Shown piece after piece: positions 50,615-59,443 of a stretch of DNA of 64,000 nt. Numbering within the stretch: position 1 is the stretch's first letter; each line of letters starts with the position of its first letter. A program made the translations under genes and the position numbers. Below the pieces are notes generated by a model. The model was not told the DNA's origin. It saw only the letters and a list, made by a program, of their open reading frames with translations, and made no database searches. Origin of the DNA: a virus; the IMG/VR virus record IMGVR_UViG_3300042545_000634, positions 1 through 64,000 of that record; one strand, given 5' to 3'.

Positions 50615-52106
50615 TTTTGACTACACAGCGCGAGACTACAACGCTATTCGTTCGTCTCTTCAGGCACGAGCCTCTAATTCTATTCCCGAATGGTCGGGAG
50701 TTGCCGCCTCAGATTTTATGTCATCGCTAATTGACCTATGGGCGTACAACGCAGACATTATGCATTATTATATTGACAGGGCATCTACTGAAGCATTTTT
50801 GTCAACTGCTACACAGCGCGAAAGCGTCTTGGCAATGGCAAACCTTTATGGTTATACCCCTAATTATATGAGTTCATCAACCGCTACTTTGACGCTTACC
50901 AACAGTGGTGCGGCATCCGTGACTATCTTAGAAAATACCCCATTTGTATCAACAAACGGTCTTTACTTCTTTAACGAAACATCAACAATTATTCCAGCAT
51001 CTTCAACAAGTACTATTGTTGTGCGACAGGGTGTCAGGTATTCAAATGAATCTGTTACTTCAGATGGTAATAGTAACTCAACTAAGAGTGATGGTAACGC
51101 TAGTCAAAGATTTAATATCTATCGCCAAAGTGTAGATGCTGAGTCTATAGTTGTTAATGTTGCTGAGGGTTCATTTGGAGAAATTAAAACTTGGACACGA
51201 GTTAATAGTCTTATTCCGTATGGTCCTGACGATTCAGTGTTCTCAGTAACGGTCACCTCCTCGGGAGTTACTCAGGTTGTATTTGGTAATGGGATCAACG
51301 GGCGCATTCCGCCAATCAACTCACCAATCACAGTTACCTACATTCAATCCGCTGGGTCTATTGGTAATGTCGCGGCTGAGACAATCACTACTATTGGTAA
51401 CAGTTTGTACCCAACAATCACTGATGTTACTAACCTCTTTGCGGCTGGTGGTGGTTTAGATTTTGAAACAATTGACTCTATTAAACAAGTTATTCCTAGC
51501 ATCGTGCGTACCCGTAATGGCGCTGTAACTTTGTCGGATTTTGGCGATATTGCCCTAGTAACTCAGGGTGTTTCCAAGGCTACTGTTTCTTACCTTGGGT
51601 CATCTTCCACTGGTGCTTCTATTACAGCGACGGTTATTGACAAACAAACGGAATACCTTACGGATGGTGCCGCATCTGTGAGTATCCCACAGGCACTCCG
51701 TGACCGTGTTTCACGAGAACTACTAGATAGCGCAATGCTTGGCGTAACTCTTATTAATGTTCCTTCATCAGTTAGTTTTACTAAAATTTATATATATCTA
51801 GATTTATATGTTACATCTAACTACATTCAGTCGGTTGTTAAAGCAGAAGTACAAAGCGCATTAGAGTCTCTATTTTCTTTTGAAGATGTAGCCTTTGGCG
51901 ACACAGTAACTGTGGGTGAGGTATACCGAACAGCCATGGCTATTACAGGTGTTGATTATGTAATCATTAAAGGATTTACAACCAGCACAGCAGGAACCCC
52001 TGCTACTACTATTGACAACAGTGGAAAAATTACTGTAGCCAATAATCAACTTCCAAAATTAGGTATTGTTAGTATAACGCCTAACGGAGGGGTAACGGCA
52101 GTCTAA
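50607..52106 (+). CDS. Baseplate wedge protein (gpJ/gp6-like)
   Basis: 499 aa. FDYTARDYNAIRSSL and WGVAASDFMSSL-type start, LIDLWAYNADIMHYYIDRASTEAFLSTA is characteristic of gp6/J wedge proteins, and VFGNGINGRIPPINSPITVTY is the usual central motif. It makes the baseplate inner ring. Confidence 0.9.
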   Translation: MPNFDYTARDYNAIRSSLQARASNSIPEWSGVAASDFMSSLIDLWAYNADIMHYYIDRASTEAFLSTATQRESVLAMANLYGYTPNYMSSSTATLTLTNSGAASVTILENTPFVSTNGLYFFNETSTIIPASSTSTIVVRQGVRYSNESVTSDGNSNSTKSDGNASQRFNIYRQSVDAESIVVNVAEGSFGEIKTWTRVNSLIPYGPDDSVFSVTVTSSGVTQVVFGNGINGRIPPINSPITVTYIQSAGSIGNVAAETITTIGNSLYPTITDVTNLFAAGGGLDFETIDSIKQVIPSIVRTRNGAVTLSDFGDIALVTQGVSKATVSYLGSSSTGASITATVIDKQTEYLTDGAASVSIPQALRDRVSRELLDSAMLGVTLINVPSSVSFTKIYIYLDLYVTSNYIQSVVKAEVQSALESLFSFEDVAFGDTVTVGEVYRTAMAITGVDYVIIKGFTTSTAGTPATTIDNSGKITVANNQLPKLGIVSITPNGGVTAV

Positions 52107-54373
52107 TGGCCCGTATATCTTTTACACTAAAAAGTAATGTTGGTAGTGCGGCAAGCACTACTGGTTCATTCCTTCAAGCCGCTTCCGCTAATATTGGTGC
52201 TGACAACTCATCAGCCTTACGAGGTGATGGTTATGTCACTACACCAACAAGTGTTCCTGGGTCTACATCATCCTTGTCAGCATCACCAACTGATTATGAT
52301 CAGGTTGACCTATCATGGGTTATTACAACAGCACTGAATGAAACAAAAGGTGAAACACCTAGTATTACTGGCCTATCGTTGTGCTATTCACTTATTGGAC
52401 CTCCCCAAACTCGTGCTGAAGGTATAGAACTTATTGAAATAAAAGCAGAGAATAGTGCTTCGTCATTTACGCATACGAACTTACCTAGTGGCAAATGGGT
52501 TTATTACACACTATTTTCAAAATATGAATCAACTGTAACTCGCTCATGGTATGAACCAGTTGTCTCAACTGAAGTACTTGTACCTAAGGATTATGGCTAC
52601 TCCGATAATCTTTTCCGAAGAATACCCCTGCACTACCGAATTCAGGATGAGCAGATCGGCATAACCAACCTAGGTAGCCCTTATCTGGCTGACCTTCCTG
52701 AAGCACTTACGGTAGCCGGACCACTACAGCGAATGCTTGATGTTTTTGGTTGGGAAATTAATGTTATTAAAACAATCATTGATTATGTGATGGTACAAAA
52801 AGACCCGTTTGTTGCCAACAGTGAGATGATTGAAAAACTGGCTGTGGAGGTTGGTCTTCCTCTAACTGTGGCTGATTTAGGTACTGCAAAACTTCGTGAT
52901 TTGATTTCTTCTTTTACATACTTAACCCAGAATGAGGGACTACTAACTGGTGTGGAAGAATACATTACGGCTATTACTGGATGTAACACTCGTATTAACA
53001 CTACCCAGCCTGACCTTTTAACCAGCACTCACCATGCTATGACTTCGGCGTCGGTGACTACCTCTGCATCCGTAGCACCTGCTACTAACCAATGGTTACT
53101 GGAAAGTTCGGCGCATACCATGACATCCGCGAGTGTTTATGCATACTCCAATATGTTCAAAACGACCAAGGCTTTGGCTATCACCCATTCAAGCGGAGCC
53201 AGTGTTCAAATGGCTTGCTTGAAAGCAAAAGTACAAAGTGTAAGCCAAGCAAGTCGTTTATACATGGACTTTGGTGCCACATACACTGGTTTGGGCGCAA
53301 GTGTTGTAGGTTGCTGGATGGGTGCATCTGTGGTTCCAGGAGCGTCTGTGACTTTTGCTCCGATAACGGGTGCTTCTACATCATTACCTAACTTTATTGA
53401 AACCACTACGACTGGTTCTACGAGTGTTTTTGAGTGGCCCGTAGAACTTGGTGTATGTGGTGATGGTTCGTTAGGTACCACAGATATGTATCTGCACATT
53501 TGGATTGCATCTCAGTCATCTGATACTGGGACTTTATATCTGATTCCTAATAGAGTAACAACTTTAAATAAATACCCTTATTACATAGATGTATACTCGC
53601 GTAGATTAAATCTTTTCCGTGATCCTCAATTCGCAGTCGCCTCTCCAAGTACTACAGTACAGGCAACAAGTACACCTGCTTATTGGAGAGTAAGCACTAC
53701 TTCTGGTACAGTTACATCCGCTGTTGATAACGGAACTAAACAATTTACCGCAACACCAAGTCTTTCGGCATCTGTCACATTATCCACAGATGTAAATAAC
53801 ACGAGTTTTGGTATGCAGTACACCCCAATTAATAGTGGTACTGATTACTTCTTATCAATTGATGATTACAACAATAATATTGTTCAAGTAAGTGTAAAGA
53901 ACTTGGATGGTTTAATTACCCTTGCATCAGCCACAACCCCTTATATTGAAAAAACGATCTCAGGTACTTCAAAGCGTAAATGGTGGAAATTAGAGTTTAT
54001 TGATAACTACCCTTGGTACCCAAGTAATTCATATTTGTACCATGTAGAAATCACTGCCACGGCTACAGCAACATCACCACTAGTTGTTCGTCGCCCAATG
54101 CTTGAACCATCATCTCCTGGTGAATACTTTGATGGTAACAGTGATAATGGTGGATGGATTGGTGGTACAGCAACTGCTGGGGCATCCGATTACCGTTGGG
54201 GTGCAAGTTCTGCCCATACTAATCTTTCGTACTACACAGCAGATTATCGTCGTGTAGTTGAGGCAACCAAAAGAATGATTGAACATATAGTTCCCGTAAC
54301 TGAAACAACCTATGCTCTTGCTAACCTGAGATTTAACCGAATCCCAGGATACACAGGAGAAACAACATTGTGA
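52106..54373 (+). CDS. Baseplate protein (gpI-like) with C-terminal beta domains
   Basis: 755 aa. Residues about 165-310 resemble tail protein I: FRRIPLHYRIQDE, ADLPEALTVAGPLQRMLDVF and a helical bundle. The rest is Ser/Thr-rich beta sandwich, including a carbohydrate-binding-like region with YWRVSTTSGTV and RRPMLEPSSPGEYFDG, commonly found at phage tail tips. It links wedges to fibres. Confidence 0.75.
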   Translation: MARISFTLKSNVGSAASTTGSFLQAASANIGADNSSALRGDGYVTTPTSVPGSTSSLSASPTDYDQVDLSWVITTALNETKGETPSITGLSLCYSLIGPPQTRAEGIELIEIKAENSASSFTHTNLPSGKWVYYTLFSKYESTVTRSWYEPVVSTEVLVPKDYGYSDNLFRRIPLHYRIQDEQIGITNLGSPYLADLPEALTVAGPLQRMLDVFGWEINVIKTIIDYVMVQKDPFVANSEMIEKLAVEVGLPLTVADLGTAKLRDLISSFTYLTQNEGLLTGVEEYITAITGCNTRINTTQPDLLTSTHHAMTSASVTTSASVAPATNQWLLESSAHTMTSASVYAYSNMFKTTKALAITHSSGASVQMACLKAKVQSVSQASRLYMDFGATYTGLGASVVGCWMGASVVPGASVTFAPITGASTSLPNFIETTTTGSTSVFEWPVELGVCGDGSLGTTDMYLHIWIASQSSDTGTLYLIPNRVTTLNKYPYYIDVYSRRLNLFRDPQFAVASPSTTVQATSTPAYWRVSTTSGTVTSAVDNGTKQFTATPSLSASVTLSTDVNNTSFGMQYTPINSGTDYFLSIDDYNNNIVQVSVKNLDGLITLASATTPYIEKTISGTSKRKWWKLEFIDNYPWYPSNSYLYHVEITATATATSPLVVRRPMLEPSSPGEYFDGNSDNGGWIGGTATAGASDYRWGASSAHTNLSYYTADYRRVVEATKRMIEHIVPVTETTYALANLRFNRIPGYTGETTL

Positions 54374-54624
54374 CCTTACTAATAGGCGGCTTAGCCGTTT
54401 ATAAAGTTATTCATATCATTACAAGTGCCTTGCCAAAGAAACTTAATGGTTGGGTCATTGTTTTGTCTGGGGCAATTCTGGGAATCATTATTTCCGTCTT
54501 TATATCTTCCGAGGATGTTGTGTTTAGTGGGTTGGCTATGGCTACAATTGCCAGTGCCACTCACTCGGTGTTGCGATTGATCACTCTCGTAGGTGACTCA
54601 TCAATACGCCAGTCCTTCCAATAG
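54370..54624 (+). CDS. Small membrane protein, holin candidate
   Basis: 84 aa, GTG start with GTGA overlap to the previous stop. Three hydrophobic stretches (about residues 2-20, 27-46, 50-70) and a polar end. Holin-like in size and topology but far from the endolysin gene. Confidence 0.5.
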   Translation: MTLLIGGLAVYKVIHIITSALPKKLNGWVIVLSGAILGIIISVFISSEDVVFSGLAMATIASATHSVLRLITLVGDSSIRQSFQ

Positions 54625-54633
54625 GAGAACAAC

Positions 54634-55512
54634 ATGCCCACCAAGAAAGTTATTGGTGTTATCGGAAAAGGTAACGCCAGCCTCAACATCATTGAAGACT
54701 CATTGTCCGAACTGGTCAATGACAGTATCTTTGTCCTGCCATGGTATGGCGGTAAGCCTGACGAAAGTCTTGACCGCGTCTACACCGCAATCATTGACTT
54801 CGGTCATGAGTACATCATGGTCGGTAACCGCATTCCGCGCTCAGTCTTAAAAGATGCCAAAGATTGGGAAGATACTGAAGATGCAAACTCAGCCGTACTC
54901 AATTATGTCCAACGCCTAGCGGGTGAAAAGTCATTACTCGTTTTGTGGGATGACGCTCCTGAAACTGAAGACACATTGCTGAAGGCTCACGCCATTGGTA
55001 TCCGTCTACTTGACCTCACAAATGCACTTGCGCCAATTGATGTCGTTGATGTGCAGGAAATTAAAGAAGTGCCCGAAGTGCCCGAAGTGCCCGAAGTGCC
55101 CGAAGTGCCCGCAGTTAAAACGGACCGAGAAGAAGCACTTGAGAAAGTCCTTAATGAAATTAAAGAGAAACAAATTGCTGAGGAATATAGACCGGAGGCA
55201 TTTACTGAAGAAGAATTGCGTATGCAACCAATTTCTGCATTGCGCCGTCAGGCTAAGTTGCTTGGTATTGAAATTGAAAAGACTACGACCAAGGAACAAC
55301 TCATTGGCATCCTGCTGAATGGTCTTGATGACATTGGTTTGGTTGAGCCAGTAACTAAACTGCCAGTAACTGCTTTGAAGGTCACCGTGCACAGGTCTGA
55401 GTATGAATTGGCGCATTACATGTTTTCTAGTGAAAATATTCCCCATGTTGAACAAATATTGGGCGCTCTACAAATGATTGCACCAGAAGATGACAATGTA
55501 CATTCATTTTAA
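54634..55512 (+). CDS. Hypothetical protein with EVP repeat
   Basis: 292 aa. The N-terminal 140 residues look Rossmann-like (VIGVIGKGNASLNIIEDSL, LLVLWDDAPETEDTLLKAH). A Glu-Val-Pro linker of five repeats follows, then a helical part with a SAP/LEM-like pattern (ALRRQAKLLGIEIEKTTTKE). It closes the late operon and is followed by a terminator. No enzyme motif is certain. Confidence 0.6.
   Translation: MPTKKVIGVIGKGNASLNIIEDSLSELVNDSIFVLPWYGGKPDESLDRVYTAIIDFGHEYIMVGNRIPRSVLKDAKDWEDTEDANSAVLNYVQRLAGEKSLLVLWDDAPETEDTLLKAHAIGIRLLDLTNALAPIDVVDVQEIKEVPEVPEVPEVPEVPAVKTDREEALEKVLNEIKEKQIAEEYRPEAFTEEELRMQPISALRRQAKLLGIEIEKTTTKEQLIGILLNGLDDIGLVEPVTKLPVTALKVTVHRSEYELAHYMFSSENIPHVEQILGALQMIAPEDDNVHSF
55066..55110 (+). 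repeat. GAAGTGCCC x5 coding repeat
   Basis: Five exact copies of a 9-nt unit give (EVP)5 in a rigid linker. The identity at DNA level points to recent slippage expansion. Confidence 0.9.
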
Positions 55513-55552
55513 AATGTAGCCACAGTTACATCCAAATGTAGCCACAATAAGA

Positions 55553-55576
55553 AACACCCCCTAACGGGGGTGTTTT
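55553..55576. terminator. Bidirectional terminator
   Basis: Perfect 9-bp stem AACACCCCC / GGGGGTGTT with a TAAC loop, followed by TTTT rightward and preceded by an A-rich stretch leftward. It lies between convergent genes ending at 55512 and 55582, so it serves both strands. A 13-nt direct repeat AAATGTAGCCACA occurs twice just before it (from 55513 and 55535). Confidence 0.85.
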
Positions 55577-55581
55577 GTTAT

Positions 55582-56214
55582 CTACTTCTTTTTAACTTCG
55601 TATTCGTAGCGGTCATCATCAGAAGTTACCCACTTGTGAGCATCTTCGGTATCCCATTTTCTTGTATTCACAAGACGCTCAATAAGGGTGCCAGTTTTAG
55701 TGGTAAATGACGGGTCAAACAAACGCACTCTGTTGTTTGGTTGGATTGCAAAGTTGCCATCATCTCTTTCAATGACATGACCACATTTGTGCTGACCAGG
55801 GTTCAAAGAAAAACCACCGTTAAGCACATTGTCGTCTGGAGAGTGCCAATCAAGCGTGAAAAGGTATTTGCCGTTGACAAATTCTCCTGAACGGGCAACA
55901 TATGTCATACGCATATTTCGCATAGCCTGAAATTCAGTGACAGCAATGTTTGCCGAAAAAGAGTTCCAAAGGACAAGTTCGTGAATATCAACCTCAGGAG
56001 AATCTTCACGAGAACAAAAGGCTGAAATTGGCATACGCCACCACACGCCACCATCTTCCATAAGAAAATGAAACAGTGGGCTTCTTCCTTGTATTGAAGT
56101 TACCCCAAAGATCATGCATGGAAACTTGAGATCATGGCTATCACGCTGATCGCGCAAATAATTACCACGGACAAAACATTCAATAACAGGAATGTTTGCA
56201 TTTAATTCGGGCAC
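55582..56214 (-). CDS. Hypothetical protein
   Basis: 210 aa from GTG 56214, overlapping the stop of the gene before it (TAGTG). It contains FPCMIFGVTSIQGRSPLFHFLMED and is beta-rich, ending in a basic tail (YEYEVKKK). I recall similar proteins in marine and freshwater phages (unverified). It is the last gene in the leftward island. Confidence 0.6.
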   Translation of the reverse strand: MPELNANIPVIECFVRGNYLRDQRDSHDLKFPCMIFGVTSIQGRSPLFHFLMEDGGVWWRMPISAFCSREDSPEVDIHELVLWNSFSANIAVTEFQAMRNMRMTYVARSGEFVNGKYLFTLDWHSPDDNVLNGGFSLNPGQHKCGHVIERDDGNFAIQPNNRVRLFDPSFTTKTGTLIERLVNTRKWDTEDAHKWVTSDDDRYEYEVKKK

Positions 56215-56384
56215 TACTTACCACTTTTTTTCTTAGATGCATTCATATTGTCAACAAGATTAGGGTAAGGCCGGCCTGCGGCTTTGGCGGCGGCTTTTGC
56301 CTTAGCCTTCTGATCGGGGGTTAGTTTCTTATCAGACTTAGTTGGGTCTTTAGTTTCCCAAACTTTCTTTTTCTTCTCAGCCAT
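56214..56384 (-). CDS. Small Lys/Ala-rich protein
   Basis: 56 aa, strongly basic: MAEKKKKVWETKDPTK, QKAKAKAAAKAAGRPYPNLV, ending KKKSGK. The AAGRPYPNLVDN part resembles an AT-hook-like GRP motif and recurs in other phage small basic proteins (from memory). DNA binding is plausible. Confidence 0.6.
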   Translation of the reverse strand: MAEKKKKVWETKDPTKSDKKLTPDQKAKAKAAAKAAGRPYPNLVDNMNASKKKSGK

Positions 56385-56386
56385 GA

Positions 56387-56650
56387 TTACTTCTTTCCTC
56401 GGTTACGGGCGCGGTTCTTGGATGGGTCTTCCTTAACTAATTTACCATCTTTGGTATGGGACAGATCATCTCCACCCTTACCCATGATGCCACGCTTACG
56501 ACGCTCTTCTGAGAGTTCGCGGCGCTTCTCTTTCTGTTCGGGCTTAGCGTTAAATTTCTTATCTGTTTCAGCCTTCTTCTCCCGAGCCTCAGGATGATCT
56601 CGGTAATACTTTGCTGTTCTCTTTGGGTTTTCTGTTTTACGGGGAGCCAT
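56387..56650 (-). CDS. Basic conserved phage protein
   Basis: 87 aa from ATG 56650, sharing a base with the previous stop. It contains KYYRDHPEAREKKAETDKKF, RRKRGIMGKGGDDLSHTKDG and SKNRARNRGKK, a pattern of short basic proteins seen in cyanophages and others (memory only). Possibly DNA-associated. Two upstream in-frame ATGs are less likely. Confidence 0.65.
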   Translation of the reverse strand: MAPRKTENPKRTAKYYRDHPEAREKKAETDKKFNAKPEQKEKRRELSEERRKRGIMGKGGDDLSHTKDGKLVKEDPSKNRARNRGKK

Positions 56651-56940
56651 TACCATTTCACCTTGTCGGCCCAATAAGCCGCGCTCATCTTACCCTTAGC
56701 AATATTTTTACCGTGGCGAGCCTTAAACGATGCGCGCTTATCCTTCATGCGCTCAGACTCTCCCTCTTTGGGCTTACCTGCTGTCTCGGCGCCCTGTTCA
56801 CCAAACCTAATCAACTTGACGGTCTCTCCTTGTTTTGCAAGAACCGCATGTGATTTGGTGGGATGATCAGGTGTCGCCTTCGGCTTGTTATAACCCGAGA
56901 AGGTTTCTCCACTGCGTGTGTATTTATTCTTTTCAACCAT
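56650..56940 (-). CDS. Basic conserved phage protein (SGYNKPKxTPxHPTKSH type)
   Basis: 96 aa: SGYNKPKATPDHPTKSH, KLIRFGEQGAETAGKP and KMSAAYWADKVKW match a small basic family found in many marine phages, of unknown function (I think a Pfam DUF; not checked). It carries 2 nt of overlap to the next gene. Confidence 0.7.
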   Translation of the reverse strand: MVEKNKYTRSGETFSGYNKPKATPDHPTKSHAVLAKQGETVKLIRFGEQGAETAGKPKEGESERMKDKRASFKARHGKNIAKGKMSAAYWADKVKW

Positions 56941-56950
56941 GATGGTTACC

Positions 56951-57394
56951 TCACTTAACCGATGCTCGTAGTTGCCATGACCATTTCATTTGACTGTCAA
57001 CCCTCTCGGATAAGAAGTTTGCAATACCCTGCTGGTCGGCTTTGGTTGCTTCTTTGAATGAGGCATTTAACTGAGTGATCAGTGCCTCGTTAGCCTTCAA
57101 CAATGCCGTTGACATTGCCTTAGGATTCGGACTTACTTCTTTGAATTCAAGTGTCCGAAGATCAATAAACTTCTGAAGATTGAACGGTGCGTAATCATCC
57201 AGTTTGCGGATGTTCTCAGCGACTGGGTCAATCATTGTGTAGGCATCTTCATAGATTTCTGCGAAGAGACCGTGGTACTGGCTGAAGTCAGAACCCTCAA
57301 CATTCCAGTGAAATCCGTGCGCCATGAAGTAGAAAGTGACGGTGTCAGATAATAGGGTTTTGAGGGATTTGGTAAGGGCTGGGGCTGTCGCCAT
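56951..57394 (-). CDS. Dps/ferritin-like protein
   Basis: 147 aa four-helix bundle. HGFHWNVEGSDFSQYHGLFA and YEDAYTMIDPVAENIRKLDD give the ferroxidase ligands H29, H41, D56 and E60, with the same spacing (+12, +15, +4) as H51, H63, D78 and E82 of E. coli Dps. It probably binds iron and perhaps DNA, protecting the phage genome or host from oxidative damage. It is the first gene of a leftward island behind a dyad-containing promoter region. Confidence 0.85.
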   Translation of the reverse strand: MATAPALTKSLKTLLSDTVTFYFMAHGFHWNVEGSDFSQYHGLFAEIYEDAYTMIDPVAENIRKLDDYAPFNLQKFIDLRTLEFKEVSPNPKAMSTALLKANEALITQLNASFKEATKADQQGIANFLSERVDSQMKWSWQLRASVK

Positions 57395-57414
57395 GTGTGG
57401 ACTCCTTGTATGGA

Positions 57415-57455
57415 ATGGGGCGCTTATAGCATAACTCTACACTATAGCGCCCCAT
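57415..57455. promoter_or_regulatory. Operator-like dyad between divergent genes
   Basis: ATGGGGCGCTTATAG and CTATAGCGCCCCAT form a 14-bp inverted repeat with one extra T and a 12-nt spacer, in the 208-nt gap between the Dps gene and the replication initiator. TATGCT/TATAAG on the minus strand inside the dyad could be the -10 of the leftward promoter. Confidence 0.6.
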
Positions 57456-57602
57456 CCATAACCACCACGCTGAGCAAGGAGATCAGCGACACCCGAGGAG
57501 AACCACCAACTCGGTGTTTAGATCATACAGAAAGAAATCAGTGTACGCAACACCTTCTCCCCCTTTTCTTGTGTATGCTTTCCGACACCACGAGGAGCCA
57601 CC

Positions 57603-58853
57603 ATGTCTAGAAAACTTAACGGACCGTTTGCCGCGGTCCCAATATGGGCGATTGATTTGATCACCAAAAAGGGCAATCCGACCCACTCCCATATCCTCAT
57701 GTGCATCATCCGCTTGACACCCTTTGACGGCAATCCGATTATGACAATTGACGACATCTCAGGAATCTCAGGACTGTCACCTTCTACGGTTAAACGATCA
57801 ATTAAGTGGTTAGAGTTACACAAAGTAGTAACATCAACCATACTTTCAGCGAACCGTGGGAAGAGCATAATTGTCAATTACCGCAAGCCCAAAGGGGGGT
57901 TCACCAGTGACCTAGCCCTACGCAAAGGTGGGGTCACCAGTGACCTGCCTACCCCCAAAGGGGGGGTCACCAGTGACCTACCAGGGGGGTCACCAGTGAA
58001 CCCCCCACGAGGCTGTGACCAGGGGGAACGCGTCTCTATAGATAGTACTTTAGATATAGTACAAAGGAAAATGTCTAACGACATTTTCCTTTGTGGGCTT
58101 CGCCCGAAAAAACAACAAGGAGAACCTATGCCCACTTTTGGTGCTGACCCTGACAACGACCGACCATGGGATGAGACCATCGCCCTGAAGAAAACCACCA
58201 GTGAAGTCTCACAAGTCCTAGACCATTTTGAACTCACCGCCCGCAGGGTTGGTGGGAAGATAACCCCCACGGGTGAGCGCCCAGCATTCCGCGCTCAGAT
58301 CAAGCGCCTAATCAATGCTGGGGTCAAGGTCCCCGACCTGACCAAGATGACCGAGGAATTCTTTGCCCTATCACGGAACATTGAATCCCCAGCGCCATGG
58401 CGAGTCTTTTGTTCCCGAGAAGTCCAAACAGGGATGATGTCCAAAATGACGGGGGTCTCGCAGAACTCCCCGATACTGGGGTGGGTATCCGACGATTTTC
58501 AGCATGGCTCCGATCTCCCATGGGACGAAGACATTAATCAAAAAATGCAAAAGATTATTTGGAGGCGAGGGATGGATGTCGCGTACAGATACCCCGAGTT
58601 GCTGGTGGGTATCGCAGAAGTGGCATTTGAAGACATCTCGTTTTTTGATACTTTAATCCAGTCAGCATCCTTCCTCATCACAAACTGCACGACAGTGCTT
58701 GACAACGAACTGGCTCCTGTGCGTAGTATCTTGACCGACGCAGGGATTGCCATCCCCGAAGATATTCTTGCCCGCAAAAACTTGCGTGAGTTAGCACCAT
58801 CACTCAAGCAAGCCGTAGTTAATTATCAACTCACAAGGAGAACCACAACATGA
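57603..58853 (+). CDS. Replication initiator, lambda O-like arrangement
   Basis: 416 aa. Residues 1-95 form a winged-helix DNA-binding domain (DDISGISGLSPSTVKRSIKW as helix-turn-helix). Residues 97-140 are an 11-aa repeat (KGGVTSDLPTP) encoded by four DNA iterons. The C-terminal 240 residues are helical. The architecture of N-terminal DNA-binding domain, iterons inside the gene and C-terminal loader-interaction domain, next to a DnaC-like loader, mirrors lambda O. GAGGAG precedes the ATG; an internal ATG at 58128 has its own strong site. Confidence 0.75.
   Translation: MSRKLNGPFAAVPIWAIDLITKKGNPTHSHILMCIIRLTPFDGNPIMTIDDISGISGLSPSTVKRSIKWLELHKVVTSTILSANRGKSIIVNYRKPKGGFTSDLALRKGGVTSDLPTPKGGVTSDLPGGSPVNPPRGCDQGERVSIDSTLDIVQRKMSNDIFLCGLRPKKQQGEPMPTFGADPDNDRPWDETIALKKTTSEVSQVLDHFELTARRVGGKITPTGERPAFRAQIKRLINAGVKVPDLTKMTEEFFALSRNIESPAPWRVFCSREVQTGMMSKMTGVSQNSPILGWVSDDFQHGSDLPWDEDINQKMQKIIWRRGMDVAYRYPELLVGIAEVAFEDISFFDTLIQSASFLITNCTTVLDNELAPVRSILTDAGIAIPEDILARKNLRELAPSLKQAVVNYQLTRRTTT
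57891..58002 (+). repeat. Four iterons, probable origin of replication
   Basis: TCACCAGTGACCT begins at 57901, 57934 and 57967, with a variant (TCACCAGTGAACC) at 57990. Preceded by G-runs, units 2 and 3 read GGGGTCACCAGTGACCT, containing the dyad GGTCAC-CA-GTGACC. Spacings are 33, 33 and 23 bp, close to whole helical turns, as expected for initiator binding on one face. An AT-rich segment (58031-58092) follows at once, fitting an unwinding region. Confidence 0.75.
58063..58092 (+). promoter_or_regulatory. Perfect 13-bp hairpin inside the initiator gene
   Basis: AAAGGAAAATGTC and GACATTTTCCTTT pair perfectly with a TAAC loop. A small GGGC-TTC-GCCC hairpin follows at 58095-58105, then AAAAAA, AAGGAG (58117-58122) and the in-frame ATG 58128. 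The combination looks like a transcription attenuator or origin structure with reinitiation at an internal start. Confidence 0.75.
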
Positions 58854-59443
58854 CCTCAGCACCGCCGACCGAATGGAAATCAGCACGATGGTGGCAGAAC
58901 CGACCTCTTGAGGAGCGACTTGCATGGGCCAACTTCCCACCGCGTTGGAAAGACGCCCAGTACGAAGAATCTCTGATTTCAGACAAGACCTTTAACGCCA
59001 TCGCTAAGTTCATCAGCGGTGAATCCAACGGTTTGTTTTTGCATGGACCAAGCGGTGCTGGCAAGACCCCAATCGCAGTATCTATCTTGCGGGACATCCT
59101 CACAAACAAATCTGCTTCAGGTCGGTTCATTACGGCAGATCGCTATGTTGAGATGCTCAAGGACCAGTTTGACAACGATAACGAACTTCCCGAGATGTAC
59201 TCCATGCCACACATCGTCAAGTACCTCAAGGGTGTTTTTGACATTGTCGTGCTTGATGCAGTTGGGGATGAACGATCAACTGAATTCTCACAACATGAAA
59301 TCGGGAGTTTATTGCGCCGACGCAATGAGGACCTTCGTAAAACAATCATTACAACATGCCTGTCCCCAACCGAATTTGTTCGGCGCTACGGTGATCGTGT
59401 TGCAACTGTTCTAGAGGACATGACGATCAGCACGGTGTCCTGA
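58850..59443 (+). CDS. DnaC-like helicase loader ATPase
   Basis: 197 aa AAA+ protein: Walker A GPSGAGKT (about residues 65-72) and Walker B IVVLDAVGDE (about 132-141), then a sensor-like TTCLSPTEFVRRYGDRV at the C-terminal end. ATGA overlap with the initiator gene. It loads the DnaB-like helicase at the origin. Confidence 0.85.
   Translation: MTSAPPTEWKSARWWQNRPLEERLAWANFPPRWKDAQYEESLISDKTFNAIAKFISGESNGLFLHGPSGAGKTPIAVSILRDILTNKSASGRFITADRYVEMLKDQFDNDNELPEMYSMPHIVKYLKGVFDIVVLDAVGDERSTEFSQHEIGSLLRRRNEDLRKTIITTCLSPTEFVRRYGDRVATVLEDMTISTVS

Noticed and set aside
55006-55455. Minus-strand frame with repeated GHF motif
   Set aside because: Antisense reading of the GAAGTGCCC repeat.
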